From positions 24,691 through 30,311 of the forward strand of contig DHNI01000066.1 of NCBI GenBank assembly GCA_002409455.1: a DNA stretch of 5,621 nucleotides. Reading direction: 5' to 3'. Under the pieces are notes generated by a model. That model was not told where the DNA came from. It did no database searches and saw only the letters and a list, made by a program, of their open reading frames with translations. Positions 1-4,610 of the stretch are shown one piece after another (position 1 is the first letter of the stretch; every line of letters begins with the position of its first letter). Made by a program: the position numbers and the translations under genes. This stretch comes from Firmicutes bacterium UBA5420 (lineage in GTDB: Bacteria; Bacillota; Limnochordia; Darwinibacteriales; Darwinibacteriaceae).

Positions 1-12
1 GAAGGAATCATC

Positions 13-309
13 TTAGATCTTCAACGCCTTTTCGAGCCAATCTGCCGTCTTGGGATTCACTTCTTTGAATTGCCGCCACTCATTCTCAGAAATCTCCAAA
101 GGATCCTTGCCGAACATTTGCTCAATATTGCGTGAGGCCGCCTTGACAAGCTCCTTGTTGACCGATAATGCAGCTAAGATCGAACCACTGACTGCAAACA
201 AACCATCAACAAAGTCCAGCCCGGTTAGACTTTCTAGACCTTGTTCTAGTAATAAACCTGCCAAAAATCCTACTCCTCCAGCCGCAGTTGTCTTAAAGAT
301 CTTGCTCAC
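13..309 (-). CDS. Hypothetical small protein with two hydrophobic segments
   Basis: I do not recognise this 98-residue protein. Its start is GTG, preceded by AAAGGAG (325-319) at 9 bases, and it ends in TAA. The start overlaps the TGA of the upstream gene in a GTGA tetranucleotide (306-309), so the two are probably translationally coupled and made together. The first half contains two Gly/Ala/Leu-rich stretches, about residues 9-21 and 33-50, which could be short membrane helices or a membrane-embedded hairpin. The second half, from about residue 52, is charged and hydrophilic, with an acidic stretch around ISENEW (73-78) and a basic-amphipathic end. No signal peptidase site, cysteine or enzyme motif is visible. 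Its partner also has a predicted membrane segment, so a two-protein membrane complex is possible but is inference. The coupling and good ribosome binding site make it a real gene; its function is unknown. Confidence 0.72.
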   Translation of the reverse strand: MSKIFKTTAAGGVGFLAGLLLEQGLESLTGLDFVDGLFAVSGSILAALSVNKELVKAASRNIEQMFGKDPLEISENEWRQFKEVNPKTADWLEKALKI

Positions 310-539
310 ACTGATTCGCTCCTTTCGTCCTTCATGCTCTTGATCGCTTTGGCAATATACTCATCTTTCTGCCTCAGGCGCTTCTCTAAATCACGGATTT
401 CGGCCCGCAACTTTGACTCTGTTCTTGCCTTGTTGCCGATGAATCGTCGGTACAAAACCGCGATGTTGATTCCTAAAACAATGCCTACTAAAGTCCCAAA
501 GAGCAGGTAGAGCATATGACCATCCCCCGCTGTGCCCAT
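306..539 (-). CDS. Hypothetical small single-pass membrane protein with coiled coil
   Basis: This unrecognised protein is 77 residues long from the ATG at 539. One hydrophobic segment (about residues 10-30, LYLLFGTLVGIVLGINIAVL) is followed by a basic RR pair. After that comes a highly charged stretch rich in Lys, Arg and Glu (about 40-72) that should form a helix or coiled coil on the cytoplasmic side. By the positive-inside rule the N-terminus would face out. Two starts are plausible. The ATG at 539 has GGAGAGG (551-545) at 5 bases. An internal ATG at 515 has GGGGGA (528-523) at 7 bases and would begin directly at the membrane segment, giving 69 residues. The outer one has the better ribosome binding site. 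The gene follows the terminator of the nicotinamidase gene, so it probably has its own promoter, and it is coupled to the next gene by a 4-bp overlap. The layout resembles many small bitopic scaffold-type proteins, but no family can be assigned. Confidence 0.7.
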   Translation of the reverse strand: MGTAGDGHMLYLLFGTLVGIVLGINIAVLYRRFIGNKARTESKLRAEIRDLEKRLRQKDEYIAKAIKSMKDERSESV

Positions 540-580
540 GTAATCCTCTCCAATAGCTTATTTCTCTATTCTATTTTCCA

Positions 581-625
581 CAAAAATGCAAAAAGCCCTC
601 CATCAACATCAAAGTTGGTAGAGGG
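581..625 (-). terminator. Intrinsic terminator after the nicotinamidase gene
   Basis: Read on the minus strand, a 12-bp stem (625-614 with 607-596) has one A-C mismatch and one G-T pair. It closes a 6-base loop and is followed directly by CTTTTTGC and a second T-run. The stem ends are CCCTC and GAGGG. It lies 18 bp past the TAA of the nicotinamidase gene. On the plus strand the hairpin is not followed by a T-run, so it is unidirectional. It marks the end of the chemoreceptor/mntA/hepT/nicotinamidase group. Confidence 0.88.
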
Positions 626-643
626 TTCACAGCTTCAGCAGAG

Positions 644-1195
644 TTAGAGCACTTCGATGCCTAGGACGGATCTCATCTGCTCCAATGCAAAAGCATGCGC
701 CTCTTGATCAAAGCTTGCGACGCCCTGTTCATACACCCTTGTAGACACGTCACGATTGGCCAGCTCTTCTGCAGTAAAGTAGCAACAGATATTCGTACAC
801 ACTCCAACGATTTCCACTTCACCTACAGCCTTACGTTGACTTGTAGCAGCGAGGCCTAGGTAGTCTTCCAAGTCGGTTCGGAAAAAGGCACTGTATCGGT
901 TTTTCTCCACATAATGCACTCGATCGGACACCTCTTCATCTAAGAGGTTCTGGAGCGCGGGTATCAACTGCTGACCCCAACTGCCCCTCATACAATGGGG
1001 CTCAAATTTGTTAAATTCCGCATCGTCCTCAAGGTGGGTGTCCAGTGTAAACACCACCTCATCGCCTGCTTTCAGTGCCTGTTGCACCTTCTCCTGAATG
1101 AAGGGAACGATGGCCCGGGCCGCTTGCGATGCAAGGACTCCCTCTTCAGCCACAAAGTCATTTTGCATATCGACCACAATCAAAACTCGCCTCAT
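644..1195 (-). CDS. Isochorismatase-fold cysteine hydrolase, probable nicotinamidase (YueJ/PncA-like)
   Basis: This is a cytoplasmic cysteine amidohydrolase of 183 residues. Family knowledge suggests it hydrolyses nicotinamide to nicotinate and ammonia, feeding NAD salvage through the Preiss-Handler route. The catalytic triad is visible as D9 (VVDMQNDF), K98 (VEKNRYSAFF) and C137 (GVCTNIC). Likely metal ligands are D52 and H54 (TLDTH) and H67 (EPHCMRGSWG, matching the PxHCxxGTxG element of nicotinamidases). The EKNRYSAF and VASFDQEAHAFAL blocks closely resemble what I recall of B. subtilis YueJ. The usual Asp in GxxTDxC is Asn here (N135). I chose the ATG at 1195 because GGGAGGTG lies just upstream. 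A GTG at 1216 would add 7 residues but swallow that ribosome binding site. The gene starts 17 bp after hepT stops and ends at a terminator, so it is the distal gene of that unit. Another isochorismatase-family amidase is possible. Confidence 0.88.
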   Translation of the reverse strand: MRRVLIVVDMQNDFVAEEGVLASQAARAIVPFIQEKVQQALKAGDEVVFTLDTHLEDDAEFNKFEPHCMRGSWGQQLIPALQNLLDEEVSDRVHYVEKNRYSAFFRTDLEDYLGLAATSQRKAVGEVEIVGVCTNICCYFTAEELANRDVSTRVYEQGVASFDQEAHAFALEQMRSVLGIEVL

Positions 1196-1200
1196 TTTCA

Positions 1201-1208
1201 CACCTCCC
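1201..1208 (-). promoter_or_regulatory. Ribosome binding site fixing the nicotinamidase start
   Basis: On the minus strand GGGAGGTG occurs 5 bases before the ATG at 1195. It lies downstream of the alternative in-frame GTG at 1216, so it decides for the shorter 183-residue protein. Confidence 0.75.
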
Positions 1209-1212
1209 GTTT

Positions 1213-1632
1213 TCACTGATTCAAGATATCGTTGACGTTTTCCATATACTGATTATACATGTCGACCATCACATCAATGCTATCATAGACTACTTTATCA
1301 TTGATCTCCTCATACTCGTGTACCAACCGATTCCTTAGACCCGTGGACGGCGCTATTGCCAAGGCAAACTGAATCTCAAAGACATCACATTCTGACAAAT
1401 CAATGAAGGAATTATAATAATCACTAGCTGGTGGTCTTTGGTAATGGGCGAGCAAGAGGTTATTCACATCCAAGGCTAAATCTACCACCAATTGCATGAC
1501 ACGTTCCACAGCATATCGCGTTTTATGATCAGCGTTATACTGTTGGTAGCTCTCAGGTTTCAAAGCTTGTAGTTCGGTTATATACTGGTGCATTCGTATA
1601 AGCTTATCCACCACTACACTTAAATTCGTCAT
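1213..1632 (-). CDS. hepT: HepT-type HEPN ribonuclease toxin (type VII toxin-antitoxin, DUF86)
   Basis: This is a 139-residue, all-helical HEPN-domain protein. Family knowledge (Shewanella and cyanobacterial HepT/MntA) makes HepT a dimeric RNase toxin that is inactivated when MntA adds AMP units to a tyrosine beside its active site. The diagnostic RX4HXY motif is complete: R100, H105 and Y107 within GLRNRLVHEY (98-107). R100 and H105 are the predicted catalytic residues and Y107 the predicted AMPylation target. Length and helical character fit the family. The start is ATG with GGGGAG (1645-1640) at 7 bases, inside the end of mntA. The gap to the mntA stop is 4 bp, so the two are cotranscribed and probably coupled. 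The order, antitoxin then toxin, is known for this class. A rough hand count gives about 42% G+C, lower than parts of the chemoreceptor gene (near 50%), which is weak evidence of separate ancestry. No sign of inactivation. Confidence 0.92.
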   Translation of the reverse strand: MTNLSVVVDKLIRMHQYITELQALKPESYQQYNADHKTRYAVERVMQLVVDLALDVNNLLLAHYQRPPASDYYNSFIDLSECDVFEIQFALAIAPSTGLRNRLVHEYEEINDKVVYDSIDVMVDMYNQYMENVNDILNQ

Positions 1633-1636
1633 GCTA

Positions 1637-2032
1637 TCACTCCCCTATCTCCCTAATGAGGCTGTTGAGATATTCCTTCCGCTGCTGCCTTAGAAACTTC
1701 GTATCCGCATATCGGGCAGAAGCTCTAAGCTTGAATTTCAGATAGCTGTCATCCTCTTCATAGAGAACGTGGCTATTGCAGGCCACCTCATACAATAAAA
1801 GAGGATTTGCGCGGGATAAATCGACTAAATCAATTCTATCCCGTTTGAACAGAAGCACAAGATCGCCCAGGAGACCAAGCTTTTTGCGAGCATCAAGGGG
1901 TGCCCGCGGCACATACCCGATATCGATGTCGCTTCTATCTGTAAAGCGCTCCGTCTTGTACGAACCGAACGTGACCAACAAAACAAGATCATAGTTAGTG
2001 ATGATCTTTCTTACGCTTTGTTCAAACGACAC
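1637..2032 (-). CDS. mntA: MntA-type minimal nucleotidyltransferase antitoxin
   Basis: This is a 131-residue protein of the DNA polymerase beta-like minimal nucleotidyltransferase fold. In type VII toxin-antitoxin systems MntA uses ATP to transfer AMP onto the HepT toxin and neutralise it. The catalytic signature GSX10DXD is exact: G23-S24, ten residues, then D35-I36-D37 (FGSYKTERFTDRSDIDIGYV spans 22-41). A third metal-binding carboxylate is probably D68 in RIDLVDL. The C-terminal third is charged and helical (KFKLRASARYADTKFLRQQR), as in MNT proteins. The start is GTG at 2032 with GAGGTG (2044-2039) at 6 bases. It begins 33 bp after the chemoreceptor stop with no terminator between, and hepT follows after 4 bp. 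No clear promoter or operator was found in the 33-bp gap, so expression may come from the upstream promoter or from inside the receptor gene. All catalytic residues are present, so activity is expected. Confidence 0.92.
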   Translation of the reverse strand: MSFEQSVRKIITNYDLVLLVTFGSYKTERFTDRSDIDIGYVPRAPLDARKKLGLLGDLVLLFKRDRIDLVDLSRANPLLLYEVACNSHVLYEEDDSYLKFKLRASARYADTKFLRQQRKEYLNSLIREIGE

Positions 2033-2065
2033 GGATCACACCTCATTTCTTGATACCGACTGAAG

Positions 2066-3937
2066 CTAGAGTTTAAACCACTCCACAGCTCCACTGAGCC
2101 TCGTTGCCATGGCACTGAGATCGTGCGCTGCAGAGGCAATTTGCTCTGTGGAGGCCGACTGTTCTTCGGTAATAGCTGCGATATTTTCGCTGCCAGAACC
2201 AATTTGATCGATATCCTCCGACATATCTCGAATAGCCTCGGTGACTTTTCTAACCCTCTCAATGATTAGCTGTACACTTTCGCCGTTCTCCCTTGTAATC
2301 TGGGCACTTAGGACGGCCTCTTTCGTTCCCTCTTCCATCCCTTGTACTGTTTTGTCGGTACCATCTTGAATCGTTCGAATTAAGGTGGCAATCTGCTCCG
2401 TGGCCTTCGACACTTGCTCTGCCAAGGATCGCACTTCATCAGCTACAACGGCGAAGCCTCGCCCATGTTCACCAGCTCTAGCCGCCTCAATGGCAGCATT
2501 GAGAGCCAAGAGCTCTGTTTGTGAAGAGATCTGATTGATGACATCTAGAATACCACCAATTTGCTTCGTGTTTGCGCCCAAGTCACTCACTGTTACTGCA
2601 AGCTCCTGAATGCGCTTTTGTAAGGCTTCACTGGTGTTCACAGCCTTGGCGATACCTTCGCTGCCTCCAATAGCCTGGGTGGCCACATGCTCTGCCTCAG
2701 TGGCCACTCCTTGGGCCTTGCCGCTGAGCCGTTCCACAGTAGCAGCAAATTGATTGACGCTGCTTGCCACTTCTTGAATCGAAGCCGCTGTTTCCTCGGT
2801 GGCAGCCGATGCTTCCTCGCTTGTTGAAGCCAAGTTTCCTGCATCAGTCACCACATCACCTATTACTTCCCTGAGCTTAGCCTGAACCCTCTGCAATGCT
2901 CGATATACCTGTCCGATCTCATCCTGATTGCCATAGGAAAGGTCTTCGCTAAAGTCGCCTTCCGCCATCATTCCAGCATTCTTAACCAACGCCTGAAGGG
3001 GTTTTAGTAGATAGGAAAGTAGGACAAACAGCACCGCTGCTACAAGGAGAGCAGAGACAAGGCCTAAAATATAAGCATACACCCTTGAAGCATTGGTTCT
3101 CTCAACAACGTGGGCGCGATCTTGGACAACTTTCAAATACCCGATGATGGAGCCTTGAAAATCACGGAGGGGCAAGAGTAGCACGTTGTACAGGCCATTC
3201 TCCGCGAGATAGTGTTGGGTTACACCCTGCTGCACAGGGGAGAGCAAACTCGGATCAGCTGGCCAGGGATCAGATTCTGATGTTGCTGCCAAGAGACCCA
3301 AATCCCCCACTGTCTCGCCCGTCCAAGCCAAGCTCGTATCAGCAAATTGATACAGAAAGAATTGGCCACCCAGTTCTTCCTGCAATTCTTTCAGAAAGGC
3401 AGCTCCAAAGTTTCCACCAAACTCCACTGAACCAGTGTGTGTACCGTTATAGAACATAGGCACAACCACCCTCAAACCATATCCACCCCGACCTTCTTCG
3501 ATACCGGCTGCCACCGCCTGCGTGCGATTGGCCTCATTCACCGTAAAGCGAAAGTCCCTTAGACTATCACCATAGTTGTCGAGTTGGTGTAGACGGAGAA
3601 ATGATGTCGAGTCCGGCAGATGAAACTGCATTTGGGCGTATTGATCCTGAACGGCTTCATAAGGCGGCAACAGCATGTCTATTAGACCTTGGCGATCACG
3701 TAGGGCAAACAAGCGTTGCACTTCGCTATTCATGGCCACACTGAGCGTGATAGCTTCGGTAGCCGCAATTTGATCCGCAAGTTTTGTATCAATTACATCT
3801 CCGAACATTTCCATCTCGCGGAGCTCGGCTTCGGTAATAATCTCCATGGACTGGTGATTCATGAATGTGACTGTGATAAATAATGCCAGCACCGCAACTA
3901 TACTCGCACCTGAGACAAGTTTCCAGCGAATTGACAT
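2066..3937 (-). CDS. Methyl-accepting chemotaxis protein with periplasmic Cache sensor
   Basis: This is a transmembrane chemoreceptor of 623 residues that would relay an extracytoplasmic signal to CheW/CheA. In order: TM1 (about 9-27), a large outer sensor (28-284), TM2 (about 287-310), HAMP (about 308-361, with P313 and DEIG 339-342), then the signalling domain to the C-terminus. The sensor contains FHLPDSTSFLRLH (105-117) and EEGRGGYGLRVVVP (147-160), which I associate with double-Cache domains of the dCache_3 type; the ligand cannot be predicted. Four B. subtilis-style methylation consensus sites are visible, at E374/E375, E381/E382, E591/E592 and E598/Q599. The hairpin tip (about 466-500) is highly conserved except that the near-invariant Asn of QTN is Glu (E475). 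No CheR-tethering pentapeptide is present. The start is ATG with GGGGGA (3948-3943) at 5 bases. No other chemotaxis gene is in the window, so it is an orphan receptor; it may be cotranscribed with mntA 33 bp downstream. Confidence 0.96.
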   Translation of the reverse strand: MSIRWKLVSGASIVAVLALFITVTFMNHQSMEIITEAELREMEMFGDVIDTKLADQIAATEAITLSVAMNSEVQRLFALRDRQGLIDMLLPPYEAVQDQYAQMQFHLPDSTSFLRLHQLDNYGDSLRDFRFTVNEANRTQAVAAGIEEGRGGYGLRVVVPMFYNGTHTGSVEFGGNFGAAFLKELQEELGGQFFLYQFADTSLAWTGETVGDLGLLAATSESDPWPADPSLLSPVQQGVTQHYLAENGLYNVLLLPLRDFQGSIIGYLKVVQDRAHVVERTNASRVYAYILGLVSALLVAAVLFVLLSYLLKPLQALVKNAGMMAEGDFSEDLSYGNQDEIGQVYRALQRVQAKLREVIGDVVTDAGNLASTSEEASAATEETAASIQEVASSVNQFAATVERLSGKAQGVATEAEHVATQAIGGSEGIAKAVNTSEALQKRIQELAVTVSDLGANTKQIGGILDVINQISSQTELLALNAAIEAARAGEHGRGFAVVADEVRSLAEQVSKATEQIATLIRTIQDGTDKTVQGMEEGTKEAVLSAQITRENGESVQLIIERVRKVTEAIRDMSEDIDQIGSGSENIAAITEEQSASTEQIASAAHDLSAMATRLSGAVEWFKL

Positions 3938-4010
3938 GATAGTCCCCCATTCTTCTCAATCGACTTATTTATCAGTTACACGTACTCTACTCGATACCTG
4001 CCGCGTTTTT

Positions 4011-4053
4011 AGAAAAAAACCCCACTTTCGGTATTCATATACGGAAAGTGAGG
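4011..4053 (-). terminator. Intrinsic terminator after the ferritin-like gene
   Basis: On the minus strand a 15-bp stem (4053-4039 with 4034-4020), with one C-C mismatch and one G-T pair, closes an ATGA loop. It is followed by seven T residues (4019-4013) and a further T-rich stretch. It lies 11 bp past the stop of the ferritin-like gene and separates that gene from the chemoreceptor, which must therefore be transcribed mainly from a promoter in 3938-4010. I found no convincing -35/-10 pair there. Confidence 0.92.
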
Positions 4054-4064
4054 CAGTATAGCGT

Positions 4065-4517
4065 TCAGTGGCTTTTGGGGGTGATGCCCTGTAGCTGTTT
4101 GGAAAACCAAGTCTTGTGCGAATCTTCATCAACTAGGTTATGCCATAACATCTTCGCCAATTCCTGATCCTTGCTGACTTTGAGAATTAGTTGCATGTAA
4201 TTGGTCATCGCATCGTCTTCCAGCCAGATGTTGATTTTGAGCATAGTCGCAAGCCCTGGCAATCTGCTCATTTCACCGAATACTTTTCCGCCAATCGGTG
4301 CCAGGAACTCCGTAATTACCGCTGGCTTACCTCCTAGATCCTTGATTGTATTGCCGATATTATCTACGTGCTGTTCTTCAACCTCTGCAAATCTTTCGAG
4401 AGTGTTTGCTAGCATGATGTCATCAACAGTCTTGCTCTGCTTACTATATAAATCCACTTGAAACAACTCCAGGTTGTAGAAACGGTTGAGTTCTGCTAAA
4501 AGTTCCTCGCGATTCAC
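4065..4517 (-). CDS. Ferritin-like di-iron protein
   Basis: This is a small soluble four-helix-bundle protein of the ferritin-like superfamily, 150 residues from the GTG at 4517. With numbering from that start, the di-iron ligand set is visible as E17 (NLELFQVDLY), E47-x-x-H50 (EVEEQH), E100 (WLEDDAM) and E131-x-x-H134 (DEDSH). This is the E, ExxH, E, ExxH pattern of rubrerythrin, bacterioferritin and COQ7-type proteins. It is shorter than a full rubrerythrin and has no rubredoxin Cys4 domain. Iron or peroxide-related redox work is likely, but the exact reaction cannot be named. An in-frame TTG at 4562 would add 15 residues but has no ribosome binding site. The GTG at 4517 has GAGAGG at 9 bases and leads directly into helix 1. 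It lies 93 bp downstream of the acetyltransferase stop and ends at a strong terminator. Confidence 0.85.
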   Translation of the reverse strand: MNREELLAELNRFYNLELFQVDLYSKQSKTVDDIMLANTLERFAEVEEQHVDNIGNTIKDLGGKPAVITEFLAPIGGKVFGEMSRLPGLATMLKINIWLEDDAMTNYMQLILKVSKDQELAKMLWHNLVDEDSHKTWFSKQLQGITPKSH

Positions 4518-4610
4518 GCATTTTTTCCTCTCTACCACTTTCCCGTAGTTTCCCACAAACAATGCAACGAAATGCGAAGTGGTAATGCCAAAGATAATCT
4601 TAGGCTACAA
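4518..4610. other. Intergenic gap between acetyltransferase and ferritin-like genes
   Basis: These 93 bp have no terminator-type hairpin, so read-through from the acetyltransferase into the ferritin-like gene is possible. Three GCATT words occur close together on the minus strand (between about 4561 and 4588). I could not assign a clear -35/-10 pair or a known repressor box (no PerR or Fur palindrome seen). Confidence 0.35.
4527..4532 (-). promoter_or_regulatory. Ribosome binding site fixing the ferritin-like start
   Basis: On the minus strand GAGAGG lies 9 bases before the GTG at 4517. The competing upstream TTG at 4562 has no purine-rich element before it, so the shorter protein is preferred. 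Confidence 0.6.

Noticed and set aside
50..343. Plus-strand open frame of 97 codons
   Set aside because: It lies antisense to the two coupled small genes, has no ribosome binding site, and its protein is low in recognisable structure; it is a shadow frame.
568..573. TAGAAT as a -10 box for the small membrane pair (minus strand)
   Set aside because: It matches the consensus well, but no acceptable -35 lies at 16-18 bases (only the terminator T-run), so it is not listed as a promoter.
1196..1216. Seven-residue N-terminal extension of the nicotinamidase from the GTG at 1216, giving a 4-bp overlap with hepT
   Set aside because: The extension would encode the strong GGGAGGTG ribosome binding site, and the family normally begins just before the VVDMQNDF strand.
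995..1338. Two overlapping plus-strand open frames, His- and Ile-rich
   Set aside because: They are antisense to the nicotinamidase and hepT genes, whose motifs are complete. Their composition is typical of shadow frames.
1213..2032. Transposon or phage boundaries around the mntA-hepT pair
   Set aside because: I found no terminal inverted repeats, target duplications or integrase in the flanks, so mobility is not supported beyond the slightly low G+C of hepT.
2011..2262. Minus-strand frame of 83 codons overlapping the chemoreceptor end and the mntA start
   Set aside because: It runs in a different frame through the well-conserved receptor C-terminus and has no ribosome binding site of note.
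3988..4012. Possible sigma-D-type promoter for the chemoreceptor (CTAAA ... TCGAGTA on the minus strand)
   Set aside because: The spacer is 13 bases instead of 14-16, the -10 match is poor, and the -35 overlaps the terminator tail, so it is not convincing.
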